A stretch of DNA of 38,975 nt from Bacteroidales bacterium (GCA_009774765.1 VSOK01000025.1:1-38975); one strand, 5' to 3'; counted from the stretch's first letter, positions 24,233-32,795 are shown. The notes: generated by a model from the sequence alone, not told the origin. Numbers and translations are program-made.

Positions 24233-24259
24233 CATCTGTTTCCTGATTTTTGACATTAT

Positions 24260-24961
24260 ATGGACATATCGACCAAGAACAGGCTCATCGAATGGGCAGA
24301 ACAGTACAATCAACCGGAATATTTCACAGAAGACCCGATAATTTTCCCGAAGCGTTTCGCTGCGGAATATGCAGAAGGCAGATGCAGCCTTGCCGACATT
24401 GAAATCGCGGCCATCATATCCGCACACCTTGCCTGGGGAAGAAGATGTATGATTGTAAGGGACTGCGGAAGAGCATTTGACGAGATGTGCTGGAGGCCAT
24501 ACGATTATGTAATGAACGGCGAATACAGGAATGAAGATGCAAGCCTGCACCGCACGATCAAATGGAGCGAATTTGCCGTGATATGCGACAACCTCAAAAG
24601 GATATATTCATCCAGGGACAGCATCGAAGGTCTGACGAACAGCGAAATACGCTGTCATATATACGGCAGGAAAGAAGACCCCAAGGCTCCGGACAAAAAA
24701 ATCAACATGATGCGCAGATGGATGGTCCGCAATGATGGCAGAGTCGATCTGGGAGTATGGCGGAACAGCTCTCCGAAAGACCTGCTGATTCCTTTGGACG
24801 TGCATGTGTACGGACAGGCCACAGCCCTCGGACTGACCTCAAGAAAGCCCAAGGACATCACGACAGTAAAAGAAATAACGGACGCATTCAAGGAAATATT
24901 CCCCGACGACCCATGCAAGGGAGACTTCTCCCTGTTCGGATATGGGGTAACCCACAAATAA
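24260..24961 (+). CDS. TIGR02757 family protein (DUF2400)
   Basis: A 233-residue soluble protein. Family features visible are YNQPEYFTEDPIIFPKRF near the N-terminus, IEIAAIISAHLAWGRRCMIV (about residues 50-69), a middle segment with RWMVRNDGRVDLGVW, then IPLDVHVYGQATALGLTSRK (about 177-196) and the end FSLFGYGVTHK. The C-terminal half resembles helix-hairpin-helix DNA glycosylase-like folds in the family, but no activity is established. It starts the plus-strand run that includes the zeta-like kinase and tldD-tldE; the next gene begins 37 bp later. Confidence 0.88.
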   Translation: MDISTKNRLIEWAEQYNQPEYFTEDPIIFPKRFAAEYAEGRCSLADIEIAAIISAHLAWGRRCMIVRDCGRAFDEMCWRPYDYVMNGEYRNEDASLHRTIKWSEFAVICDNLKRIYSSRDSIEGLTNSEIRCHIYGRKEDPKAPDKKINMMRRWMVRNDGRVDLGVWRNSSPKDLLIPLDVHVYGQATALGLTSRKPKDITTVKEITDAFKEIFPDDPCKGDFSLFGYGVTHK

Positions 24962-24998
24962 TGTCAGTCCGCAGCAACAATCGAAAAAACAAATCCCT

Positions 24999-25583
24999 AT
25001 GCCAAAACTCTATATAGTATCCGGATGCAACGGCGCAGGCAAGACAACAGCCTCGTACACACTTCTTCCGGAAATGCTTGAATGCAGCCAGTTCGTCAAT
25101 TCAGACGAATTCGCCAAAGGCCTGTCACCTTTCAGTCCTGAATCTGCCTCTGTAAAGGCAAGCCGGTTTATGCTGCTCAAGATAAGATACCTTTTCCACA
25201 AAAAGGCGGATTTCGGCATAGAGACGACTCTGGCCACAAGAACTCTGCTGAAAATGATAAGGATAGCCCAGGATGAAGGATACGAAGTAACATTGCTGTA
25301 TTTCTGGCTCAACTCTCCGGACCTTGCCGTATCAAGGGTGAGGGCAAGAGTCGAAGCCGGAGGGCACAACATTCCTGAGGAGACCATAAGAAGACGCTAC
25401 TATGTGGGCATAAGCTATCTTTTCAAAGACTATGCTCCTCTATGCGACAGATGGATTCTTGCCGACAACTCGCAGGTGCCGTTCAAGGTAGTTGCAGAAG
25501 GAGGGAGAATGCGCCCTCTGATAATCAGGAATCAGGAGACGTACGATATAATAAAGTCTATAGCAGACGAACATGAAGAATAA
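24999..25583 (+). CDS. Zeta-toxin-like P-loop kinase (COG4185 type)
   Basis: A 194-residue P-loop kinase. It has the Walker A motif GCNGAGKTT (residues 9-17), the general-base Asp in FVNSDEFAKGLSPF (about 33-46), IETTLATRTLLK (about 75-86) and the arginine-rich block RARVEAGGHNIPEETIRRRY (about 110-129), which is distinctive for zeta-like kinases. Zeta toxins phosphorylate UDP-N-acetylglucosamine or related sugars. No epsilon-type antitoxin is adjacent: the upstream gene is TIGR02757 and the downstream gene is tldD, overlapping by 11 bp. Chromosomal zeta-like kinases without antitoxin may be housekeeping sugar kinases. The substrate here is unknown. Confidence 0.82.
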   Translation: MPKLYIVSGCNGAGKTTASYTLLPEMLECSQFVNSDEFAKGLSPFSPESASVKASRFMLLKIRYLFHKKADFGIETTLATRTLLKMIRIAQDEGYEVTLLYFWLNSPDLAVSRVRARVEAGGHNIPEETIRRRYYVGISYLFKDYAPLCDRWILADNSQVPFKVVAEGGRMRPLIIRNQETYDIIKSIADEHEE

Positions 25584-26994
25584 GAATTATTATCTTGATA
25601 CTTTCAGGGTCACAGTTCCACAGATGGAGCAACTTACGGCTACCGCCCTTAAATCAGGGGGCGGATGGTGTGACCTGTATTTTGAATATACCACCTACAA
25701 TGATCTGCTTCTGAAAGATTCAGAGGTCAGTTCAGGAGGCTTCCATATAGATTTCGGAGTAGGAATCAGAGTCCTGAGCGGAGAAAGGACCGGATATGCC
25801 TATTCGGAAAGCACGGAAATGGCGGATATGCTCTCCGCAGCTGCTGCCGCATCAGCAATCTCACAGGGAAAAGTTCATACGGCCGCATCTGACAGCGGAA
25901 GGATCAGTGCCGTATGCAATGATTTCTACCCTTCCATACAGGACTGGAGGGATACCAGCCCGAGCCAGTTCCTCCCTTTTCTGAAAAAGATAGAGGAAAC
26001 TGTATTGAAAAAAGAGCCGAGAGCCGTAAAGGTGATTGCGAAGCTGTCCAGTTCGGTCAGCGACATCATGATGTACAATTCTTCAGGAGAACTGACGTTT
26101 GATACCCGTCCTCTGTGCAGCGCGGTCGTATCGGTCATTTTCTCGCAGAACGGACAGAATGAGAGCAAGACTGCCTCCAGAAGTTTCAGATGCGGAGCGG
26201 AGATGATTACGGAAAGCCTGATCGATGAACTGACTGACGAGGTCGTCAGCGGAATAGACTCCAGATTCGAGGCTACAAGGCCCAAGGGCGGCAGAATGCC
26301 TGTCGTGATGGGAGCCGGCGCATCAGGAATCCTCCTGCACGAGGCTATGGGACACGCGTTCGAGGCAGATTTCAACCGAAAAGGCCAATCAGTCTTTTCT
26401 GACAAGACGGGCAAGAGAGTCTGTCCGGAAGGAATAGACATAGTTGATGACGGCACAATCACAGGAGGCAGAGGATCAGTAAATTATGACGACGAAGGCA
26501 TACCAGGGCAAAAGACATATATGGTCAGGGACGGAATACTCGAATCATATCTGCACGACCGTATAAGCGCAGCATTCTACGGACTCTCCCCTACAGGCAA
26601 CGGAAGGAGAGAATCATTCCGGTATAATCCCATCCCGCGTATGAGATCCACATATATGGAAAGCGGCAACGCGAATCCTTCAGACATAATAGCATCGGTC
26701 AAAAAAGGCATCTATGTAGATGAGTTTTCCAACGGCCAGGTAAAAATCGGCGAGGGAGATTTCACATTCTACGTAAAAAGCGGCTTCCTCATTGAAAACG
26801 GACGTCTTACCGCTCCTGTAAAGGACATCAACATAATAGGAAACGGCCCTGAGGCACTTGCGGACATTACCGCCGTAGGCAATGACCTTAAGATAGACAA
26901 CGGGACCTGGACCTGCGGGAAAGAGCAGAGCGTCCCGGTATCCTGCGGAATACCTACTGTACTGGTAAAATCACTTATAGTCGGAGGAGAATAG
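25573..26994 (+). CDS. tldD: Metalloprotease TldD
   Basis: A 473-residue TldD-type zinc metalloprotease subunit. The metal motif HEAMGHAFEAD starts at His256 (His256, Glu257, His261), preceded by MGAGASGILL. The N-terminal half has GGWCDLYFEYTTYNDLLLKD and GVGIRVLSGERTGYAYSE. TldD forms a heterodimer with TldE/PmbA that degrades unfolded peptides. In E. coli it removes the microcin B17 leader peptide and degrades the antitoxin CcdA. The partner follows after 2 bp. The start codon lies inside the end of the zeta-like kinase gene, so translation is probably coupled. No RiPP precursor gene was found nearby. Confidence 0.93.
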   Translation: MKNKNYYLDTFRVTVPQMEQLTATALKSGGGWCDLYFEYTTYNDLLLKDSEVSSGGFHIDFGVGIRVLSGERTGYAYSESTEMADMLSAAAAASAISQGKVHTAASDSGRISAVCNDFYPSIQDWRDTSPSQFLPFLKKIEETVLKKEPRAVKVIAKLSSSVSDIMMYNSSGELTFDTRPLCSAVVSVIFSQNGQNESKTASRSFRCGAEMITESLIDELTDEVVSGIDSRFEATRPKGGRMPVVMGAGASGILLHEAMGHAFEADFNRKGQSVFSDKTGKRVCPEGIDIVDDGTITGGRGSVNYDDEGIPGQKTYMVRDGILESYLHDRISAAFYGLSPTGNGRRESFRYNPIPRMRSTYMESGNANPSDIIASVKKGIYVDEFSNGQVKIGEGDFTFYVKSGFLIENGRLTAPVKDINIIGNGPEALADITAVGNDLKIDNGTWTCGKEQSVPVSCGIPTVLVKSLIVGGE

Positions 26995-26996
26995 AT

Positions 26997-28373
26997 ATGG
27001 AAAACACAAGCTACGGCATAACCCCGGAAGAAAAGGCGGCTGCGGCACATTGTCTGGAATACGCGCTCGGATGCGGAGCATCGCAGGTCAGGGTCTCGCT
27101 CAACAAAAGCGTACTTGACACATTTATGCTTCTCAACGGTGAACTGGACAAGGTGACACATTGTGCGGACAGGTCTGTCTTCATCTATCTTTTTGTCGAC
27201 GGGCGGTACGGCACATATTCCACCAACAGACTGGACAGGGAAAACATTGAAAATTTTGTAAGAAAGGCGATAGACAGCACCAGAATGCTTGCCGAGGATG
27301 AATACAGGAAACTGCCTCAGGCTGACAGAATGGCAGAAGGAGCAGTCACAGGCAGGGAGCTCGGTCTGTATGACAGAGAATATGAGCTGATGTCCACAGA
27401 CAGGAGGCTCGCTCTTGCAATGTCAGGGACAATCTTCAAAAAAGCATCAGCCGGAGAAGGATATGAGATCATATCGGAGGAATGTGAATACTCCGACTCG
27501 ATTGATGACAACTACGTGATTGACTCACAAGGATTTGAAGGCCGGCATACAGAAACATCATTCGCATTCTGGACAGAGATGACAATCTCCGGTCCGGACG
27601 GCCACAGATACAGCGGATACCACTGGAGTTCATCTCCTTTCTTTGATGAGCTGAAAATTTCCGGATGCTCGGAAGAGGCATTGCAAAAGGCTGCAGACCA
27701 GATAAATCCACACCCTCACAAAGGCGGGAAGCTGAAGATGGTCGTGCGCAACACTTCCAGTTCAAGGCTGATATCCCCCATATTTTCAGCACTGAATGCC
27801 TCTGCGATACAGCAGCGCAATTCATTTCTGGAGAATACTCTCGGCAAGAAGATATTTCCTGAGGAACTTACTGTCACCGATATGGCAAGGACATTCGGCA
27901 AGCCCGGTTCAAGACTGTTTGACACAGAAGGTGTCGCCACCTGCGAGCGGGCTGTAATAGACAAAGGTGTGATAGGTACATATTTTGTGAATACCTGGTC
28001 CGCGGGAAAAATGGGCATTGCCCCGACAATAGAAGGAATCTCCAGACCGGTGGTGACACCTTTTGTGAAAGGAGGCTGCAATATTGACGGCGACATAGAC
28101 GAAAATGCCATTATCGGAATCTGCGGTGAAGGAATACTGGTCACAGGATTCAACGGAGGGAACTGCAATCCTACAACAGGGAATTTTTCATACGGGATAG
28201 AGGGCTTTGCCTTCAAGGACGGCAGGCTGCTCCATCCGGTAAAGGAAATGGTTGTGACAGGAAATATGATTTCATTATGGTCTTCCCTGGTTGCCGCCGG
28301 TTCTGATGCCCTTCCAGGGACAAGATGGCAGATTCCGACACTTGCATTTGACGGGGTGGATTTCAGTGCCTGA
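26997..28373 (+). CDS. pmbA: TldE/PmbA, partner subunit of TldD
   Basis: A 458-residue TldE-type protein, similar in fold to TldD but without the HExxxH motif, as expected for the non-catalytic subunit. It shows KSVLDTFMLLNGELDKVTHC, and SVFIYLFVDGRYGTYSTNRL near the N-terminus. The later blocks are VTDMARTFGKPGSRLFDTEG and the C-terminal GNCNPTTGNFSYGIEGFAFK. The complete TldD-TldE pair is therefore encoded here, 2 bp apart. The 93-bp gap to the FKBP gene holds a decayed copy of the dispersed repeat. Confidence 0.9.
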   Translation: MENTSYGITPEEKAAAAHCLEYALGCGASQVRVSLNKSVLDTFMLLNGELDKVTHCADRSVFIYLFVDGRYGTYSTNRLDRENIENFVRKAIDSTRMLAEDEYRKLPQADRMAEGAVTGRELGLYDREYELMSTDRRLALAMSGTIFKKASAGEGYEIISEECEYSDSIDDNYVIDSQGFEGRHTETSFAFWTEMTISGPDGHRYSGYHWSSSPFFDELKISGCSEEALQKAADQINPHPHKGGKLKMVVRNTSSSRLISPIFSALNASAIQQRNSFLENTLGKKIFPEELTVTDMARTFGKPGSRLFDTEGVATCERAVIDKGVIGTYFVNTWSAGKMGIAPTIEGISRPVVTPFVKGGCNIDGDIDENAIIGICGEGILVTGFNGGNCNPTTGNFSYGIEGFAFKDGRLLHPVKEMVVTGNMISLWSSLVAAGSDALPGTRWQIPTLAFDGVDFSA

Positions 28374-28385
28374 TTTCAACAGAAG

Positions 28386-28440
28386 ATTAAGCCGAGTGCA
28401 GAGGGAAATCCATTTTCACTATGCCGAGGCAGGACATAAA
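28386..28440 (-). repeat. Dispersed repeat, decayed copy C
   Basis: The plus strand shares AGCCGAGTGCAGA and TATGCCGAGGCAGGACATA with copies A and B read in the same sense. The two blocks are spaced 18 bp apart against 19 bp in the other copies. The CAAAG-CTTTG hairpin and the TATATTTG promoter box are lost. Confidence 0.5.
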
Positions 28441-28466
28441 GCAAACAAAGTTTAAATTATACGATT

Positions 28467-29153
28467 ATGAAAATAGAACAGAACAAAGTAGTCGAATTGT
28501 GCTACGAACTTGAGGTAGAAGGCCAGATTGTCGACAAGACTACAAAAGAGCAACCGCTTGACTATATCCACGGTACAAAATCTCTCCTCCCGAAATTTGA
28601 GGCGAACATTGAAAATATGAAACCGGGTGACAAATTCTCCTTTACGCTCACTCCAGAGGAAGGATACGGAGATGTGGACCCGAACAGAATCATAGACCTG
28701 CCTAAAGAGGCTTTTGAGGTCAACGGTGAAATCCGTGAAGACCTTCTGAAAGTCGGAAACACAATCCCTATGCTCAACAGTGCAGGTGCGGTAATTCCGG
28801 GAGTCATACTTGAGGTACAGGAAAATTCAGTGAAAATGGACCTCAACTCACCTATGGCAGGCAAGACATTGAATTTTTCAGGAGAAATCCTGACAGTGCG
28901 CGAAGCCACAGAAAAAGAGCTGAAAGAGGGACTTCACGGTGAATACCTGCACAGCAACTGCGGATGCCACGGCGGTCACGGAGACTGCGGATGTCATGGT
29001 GAACACGAAGGATGCGGATGCGGAGAGCACGGTGACGGATGTCATTGCGGAGAAGAAGGAGACGGATGCCATTGCGGGGAGGAAGGCCACGATGACTGCG
29101 GATGCCACGGTGACCACGGACACAAAGACTGCGGACGCGGAAAAGATAAATAA
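28467..29153 (+). CDS. slyD: FKBP-type peptidyl-prolyl isomerase, SlyD-like, with Cys/His-rich tail
   Basis: A 228-residue SlyD-type isomerase. The FKBP part (about residues 1-70 and 125-150) has VVELCYELEVEGQIVD, the PLDYIHGTKSLLPKFE block and PGDKFSFTLTPEEGYGD. The insert-in-flap chaperone domain lies between, about 70-125. The tail, residues 163-228, is unusual: about 13 Cys and 12 His in a Gly/Glu/Asp background, arranged as repeats of CGCH, GCHC and similar units. E. coli SlyD has a metal-binding tail used in nickel handling, so metal binding or delivery is likely. The metal is unknown. The EamA transporter gene starts 8 bp downstream. Confidence 0.9.
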   Translation: MKIEQNKVVELCYELEVEGQIVDKTTKEQPLDYIHGTKSLLPKFEANIENMKPGDKFSFTLTPEEGYGDVDPNRIIDLPKEAFEVNGEIREDLLKVGNTIPMLNSAGAVIPGVILEVQENSVKMDLNSPMAGKTLNFSGEILTVREATEKELKEGLHGEYLHSNCGCHGGHGDCGCHGEHEGCGCGEHGDGCHCGEEGDGCHCGEEGHDDCGCHGDHGHKDCGRGKDK

Positions 29154-29161
29154 TCACAGCA

Positions 29162-30124
29162 ATGTGGCTTTTACTGGCTTTTACATCTGCGGCCCTGCTG
29201 GGCTTCTATGATGTTTCCAAGAAATCAGCACTGAAAGACAATGCAGTTCTTCCAGTGCTGCTTCTTAATACCCTGTTCTCTACACTCATATTCTCTCCTT
29301 TCATCATTGACAGCATAATCGGAAACGGATGGTTTTCAGGCACTGTACTGGACAGCATCCCCTATTCGGAGCATTATGACCCAGATGCGGCAGGCGGTCC
29401 TCTGAGCGGAATCCTGGCAGACAGGCCTCTGCTCAAGGCTCATATCCTTATCATCATCAAATCGGCCATTGTCCTGTCTTCCTGGATTCTCGGATATTTC
29501 GGACTGAAGCATCTGCCAATAACCATAGTTGGTCCGATAAATGCGACCCGTCCTGTCCTCGTGCTGATAGGAGCGATGATATTTTTCGGTGAAAGGCTCA
29601 ATCTGTACCAATGGACAGGTGTAATATTCGCTGTTATGTCGCTGTTTCTTCTCAGCAGGTCAAGCAAAAAGGAACAGGTGGACTTCACAAGCAACAAATG
29701 GATATGGTGTGTAGCCGCAGCAGCATTGCTCGGGGCTGTAAGCGGACTTTACGACAAGTTCATTATGAAGCAGCTCAGTCCGATGTTCGTACAGAGCTGG
29801 TACAATCTGTATCAGCTGCTGATGATGGGTACCGTGGTAGGAATAATCTGGTATCCGAACAGGAAGCATACTACTCCTTTCCACTGGAGCTGGGCCATTC
29901 CGCTGATTTCAATTTTCATATCAATGGCGGATTTCGCTTATTTCTCGGCTCTGAATGAACCTGATTCAATGATTTCTGTAGTGTCGCTTGTACGCAGGGG
30001 CTCGGTGCTCATTTCATTCGCCTGCGGTGTGCTCCTCTTCAAGGAGCGCAACCTCAAGGCCAAGGCCCTTGACCTCGCCCTCATACTCATCGGAATGGTA
30101 TTCATCTGGCTGGGGACAAACTGA
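29162..30124 (+). CDS. EamA-family (DMT superfamily) transporter
   Basis: A 320-residue membrane protein with about ten hydrophobic segments in two EamA repeats, roughly residues 1-160 and 178-320. The first repeat ends with LPITIVGPINATRPVLVLIGAM and FFGERLNLYQWTGVIFAVMS. The second ends with MISVVSLVRRGSVLISFACG and LLFKERNLKAKALDLALIL. The conserved E-R pair at the end of each repeat is typical. A long loop near residues 58-90 is unusual for the family. The substrate is unknown. It follows the slyD-like gene by 8 bp. Confidence 0.87.
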   Translation: MWLLLAFTSAALLGFYDVSKKSALKDNAVLPVLLLNTLFSTLIFSPFIIDSIIGNGWFSGTVLDSIPYSEHYDPDAAGGPLSGILADRPLLKAHILIIIKSAIVLSSWILGYFGLKHLPITIVGPINATRPVLVLIGAMIFFGERLNLYQWTGVIFAVMSLFLLSRSSKKEQVDFTSNKWIWCVAAAALLGAVSGLYDKFIMKQLSPMFVQSWYNLYQLLMMGTVVGIIWYPNRKHTTPFHWSWAIPLISIFISMADFAYFSALNEPDSMISVVSLVRRGSVLISFACGVLLFKERNLKAKALDLALILIGMVFIWLGTN

Positions 30125-30134
30125 TTCCCGGACA

Positions 30135-30203
30135 TATAAACGTCCCGGTCTCGGCATAATCAAAGTAAACTTTGCTTCTGCTCTCGACTTTTGACTATAT
30201 TTG
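30135..30203 (+). repeat. Dispersed promoter-bearing repeat, copy B
   Basis: Shared with copy A (20922-20992, opposite strand): ACGTCCCGGTCTCGGCAT, hairpin CAAAGTAAACTTTG, CTCGACTTTTGAC and a final TATATTTG. The hairpin loop differs from copy A (CAAAG-TTTG-CTTTG) while the arms are kept. It ends in the promoter of the glycosyltransferase gene. Confidence 0.8.
30171..30203 (+). promoter_or_regulatory. Glycosyltransferase gene promoter inside repeat copy B
   Basis: TTTG (30171-30174) and TATATTTG (30196-30203) are 21 bp apart, a full Bacteroidota promoter, with the predicted transcript start 18 bases before the ATG at 30225. Confidence 0.75.
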
Positions 30204-30224
30204 TATTTCTATTTTAACTGGGCA

Positions 30225-31376
30225 ATGAAAACAGCAATTGTCATATTGAACTGGAACGGGAAGCATTTTCTTGAGAAATTCCTTCCCGGACTGACAGATT
30301 CCATAAGCGGCGGAACGGAACAGACGGAGATCATAGTGGCGGACAACGGTTCCACTGACGGATCCCTGGAATTTCTCTCCGGAACCTTCCCGTCAATACA
30401 TACAATCACGTTTGACCGGAACTATGGCTTCACAGGAGGCTACAACAGGGCTTTGAGGCAGATTGACGCACAGTATTACATTCTTCTGAACTCGGACATC
30501 GAAGTTACTGACGGATGGCTCGAGCCTCTTGTGGAATGGATGGACACACATCCTTTCTGCGGAGCCTGTGCCCCGAAACTCCTCTCGTATGCCGACAGGG
30601 AAATGTTTGAATATGCAGGCGCGGCCGGAGGAATGATAGACCGCTACGGATATCCGTTCTGCAAAGGGCGTATACTAAAAATGACAGAAAAGGATTACGG
30701 GCAGTACGACGAGCCGGAAGATGTGCTATGGGCGAGCGGGGCCTGCCTGATGGTCAGGGCGGACATATACAGAAAGACAGGAGGTCTTGACGAACGCTTC
30801 TTCGCACATCAGGAAGAGATAGACCTGTGCTGGAGGATTCAGCTGGAAGGATACAATGTCACTATAATCCCTGAATCCAAAGTATTCCACGTCGGAGGAG
30901 GCACGCTGCAGAACGGCTCCCCATGGAAACTGATGCTCAACTACAGGAACAACCTGCTGATGCTCAGCAACAACCTTGCAAAGACATACTCACTGGAATA
31001 TTTCAATGACAAATATATGGAACCTGAAGGCGCGCTGCTGGACGGGGATGAGACTGAAGCGGAAGCCGTCGCCCGTAAAGCGGCAGCAATCGGCCTCAAA
31101 CGTGCCGGAAGGACAATCTTCATAAGAAAGACTCTTGACGGTCTGTCGGCCGCTGTATATCTCGTGACATTCAGATGGAAATATTTCAAGGCCGTGCTGG
31201 ATGCCCACAGGGAATACAAAGCCCTCGCAAAAGCTCCGGACAAGAATGAAATAATCGGATTCCTGCTGGACAAAGGCAAGATTTCAGGGGTCACAGGCAT
31301 ATACAGGAAATGGATAATACCGCGTGCCCTCCTTCACGGGAAAGACATCTTCAAAAGAATCAGGCAGGAAATATAA
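30225..31376 (+). CDS. Family 2 glycosyltransferase
   Basis: A 383-residue GT2 enzyme, GT-A fold. The nucleotide-sugar site starts MKTAIVILNWNGKHFLEKFL and continues IIVADNGSTDGSLEFL (about residues 36-51). The metal-binding acidic motif is LNSDIEVTDGWLEPL (about 89-103). The acceptor-side motif is AHQEEIDLCWRIQLEGYNV (about 197-215). The pattern resembles rhamnosyl- or dTDP-sugar-transferring GT2 proteins of cell-surface glycan synthesis, but donor and acceptor are unknown. A C-terminal region of about 140 residues has one or two hydrophobic stretches. The upstream in-frame TTG at 30201 lies in the promoter and is rejected. trkA follows after 15 bp. Confidence 0.9.
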   Translation: MKTAIVILNWNGKHFLEKFLPGLTDSISGGTEQTEIIVADNGSTDGSLEFLSGTFPSIHTITFDRNYGFTGGYNRALRQIDAQYYILLNSDIEVTDGWLEPLVEWMDTHPFCGACAPKLLSYADREMFEYAGAAGGMIDRYGYPFCKGRILKMTEKDYGQYDEPEDVLWASGACLMVRADIYRKTGGLDERFFAHQEEIDLCWRIQLEGYNVTIIPESKVFHVGGGTLQNGSPWKLMLNYRNNLLMLSNNLAKTYSLEYFNDKYMEPEGALLDGDETEAEAVARKAAAIGLKRAGRTIFIRKTLDGLSAAVYLVTFRWKYFKAVLDAHREYKALAKAPDKNEIIGFLLDKGKISGVTGIYRKWIIPRALLHGKDIFKRIRQEI

Positions 31377-31391
31377 CAAGAGAACAACACA

Positions 31392-32750
31392 ATGAAAATA
31401 GTCATAGCAGGAGCTGGAGAAGTAGGATCGCATCTCGCAAAGATGCTCAGCAACGAATCAAACAACATAACAGTCCTGGACAGCGACCAGGAAAGGCTGG
31501 AGTCTCTGGCGTCCAGCACTGATGTCATAACTGTAACAGGCAATCCGTCCTCTATAGAAGTCCTCAAAGAGGCCGGATGTGAAAACGCGGACCTTTTCAT
31601 AGCAGTCCACCCTGACACTTCACAGGATGTCAACATCGTAAGTTCTCTTCTGGCGAAGCGGCTCGGAAGCAAAAAAGTCACAGCCCGCATCAACAATGAA
31701 GAATACCTGTCGTTTGAAAACAAATTCCTTTTCACAGAAATGGGCATCGACCTGCTCTTCTACCCGGAAAAGATAGCAGCCGGAGAAATCTACGACCTCC
31801 TCCAGAGGACCGCTTCTACCGACTCTATGGATTTTGCCCGCGGAAAGCTCCAGATGGCCGTGTTCAAATTAGAGGAAGACTCCCCTCTCATAGACAAGAA
31901 GCTGGTTGACTTCAGCGGAGTGGCTACAGCGGAGAACCTCCAGTTCAGGGTCGCGGCAATCTCGCGCAACAACGAGACCATCATACCTAAATTCGACACG
32001 AAATTCAAATATCACGACCTTGTCTTCATCATTTCCAAAAGGGAGGGCATAAACCAGCTTATGAAATACATCGGCAAAAGCGACATTGAAGTGAACAAGC
32101 TGATGATTCTCGGAGGAGGCCCGATCGGCGAGATGGTCGCCAAGAAACTGAGCAAGCAGCTGGACACCATAAAAATAATAGAGAAGAACAAGGACAAATG
32201 CCTGGAGCTGTCGGAAAGGCTCGGCAACAATGTGGTGGTAGTCAACGGAGACGGACGCAACTCAGACCTTCTCATAGAGGAATCCATAAAGGATTATGAC
32301 GCCTTCGTAGCGGTGACAAGCAGCACCGAGACCAATATCCTTGCCTGCGTGGCAGCCAAACGTCTTGGAGTCGGACGCACAATCGCTGAAGTTGAAAACA
32401 TTGAATACATCCGTCTGGCCGAAAGTATGGGAGTGGATGCCGTAATCAACAAGAAGCTGATAACGGCAGGAAGGATTTTCAAATTCACTCTCAGCAACAA
32501 GGTCCGCTTCATCAAATATATGAGCGGGACAAATGCCGAGGTCATAGAATTCATCGTGGCTCCGAACAGCTGGATAACAAAAGGAAAGCTCAAGGACATA
32601 GGCTTCCCTCAAAACGCCATCATCGGAGGTATCATCAGGGGCAATGATTCCTTCATTGCGGTAGGAGATTCTGAAATCAAGGCATACGACAGGGTGGTAG
32701 TATTCGCCCTTCCTGAAATCGTAAAGGAAGTGGACAAATTCTTCAGGTAG
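31392..32750 (+). CDS. trkA: Trk potassium uptake system NAD-binding protein
   Basis: A 452-residue TrkA with two RCK units. The first Rossmann domain starts MKIVIAGAGEVGSHLAKML (residues 1-19) with the acidic strand end VLDSD. The second starts LMILGGGPIGEMVAKKL (about residues 236-252) with IIEKNKD. Each is followed by a TrkA-C domain (about 145-225 and 370-450). The protein gates the membrane K+ channel subunit TrkH, whose gene is not adjacent: the next gene is parE. It is 15 bp after the glycosyltransferase gene, and therefore probably shares the repeat-borne promoter. Confidence 0.94.
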   Translation: MKIVIAGAGEVGSHLAKMLSNESNNITVLDSDQERLESLASSTDVITVTGNPSSIEVLKEAGCENADLFIAVHPDTSQDVNIVSSLLAKRLGSKKVTARINNEEYLSFENKFLFTEMGIDLLFYPEKIAAGEIYDLLQRTASTDSMDFARGKLQMAVFKLEEDSPLIDKKLVDFSGVATAENLQFRVAAISRNNETIIPKFDTKFKYHDLVFIISKREGINQLMKYIGKSDIEVNKLMILGGGPIGEMVAKKLSKQLDTIKIIEKNKDKCLELSERLGNNVVVVNGDGRNSDLLIEESIKDYDAFVAVTSSTETNILACVAAKRLGVGRTIAEVENIEYIRLAESMGVDAVINKKLITAGRIFKFTLSNKVRFIKYMSGTNAEVIEFIVAPNSWITKGKLKDIGFPQNAIIGGIIRGNDSFIAVGDSEIKAYDRVVVFALPEIVKEVDKFFR

Positions 32751-32773
32751 GTTTCATCTTTCGCGATTATTCG

Positions 32774-32781
32774 TATCTTTG
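32774..32781 (+). promoter_or_regulatory. Candidate -7 box for parE
   Basis: TATCTTTG followed by CAGG matches the Bacteroidota -7 box, 14 bp before the first ATG at 32796. The short distance leaves a leader of about 11-17 bases. Confidence 0.6.
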
Positions 32782-32795
32782 CAGGATATTATGCA

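Noticed and set aside
28953..29153. Repeated Cys/His codons looking like a short tandem array or CRISPR
   Set aside because: The repeats are in frame with the FKBP gene, vary in length and lack regular spacers, so they encode the protein tail.
30201..30224. TTG start for the glycosyltransferase
   Set aside because: The TTG is part of the TATATTTG promoter box; the ATG at 30225 gives the usual GT2 start.
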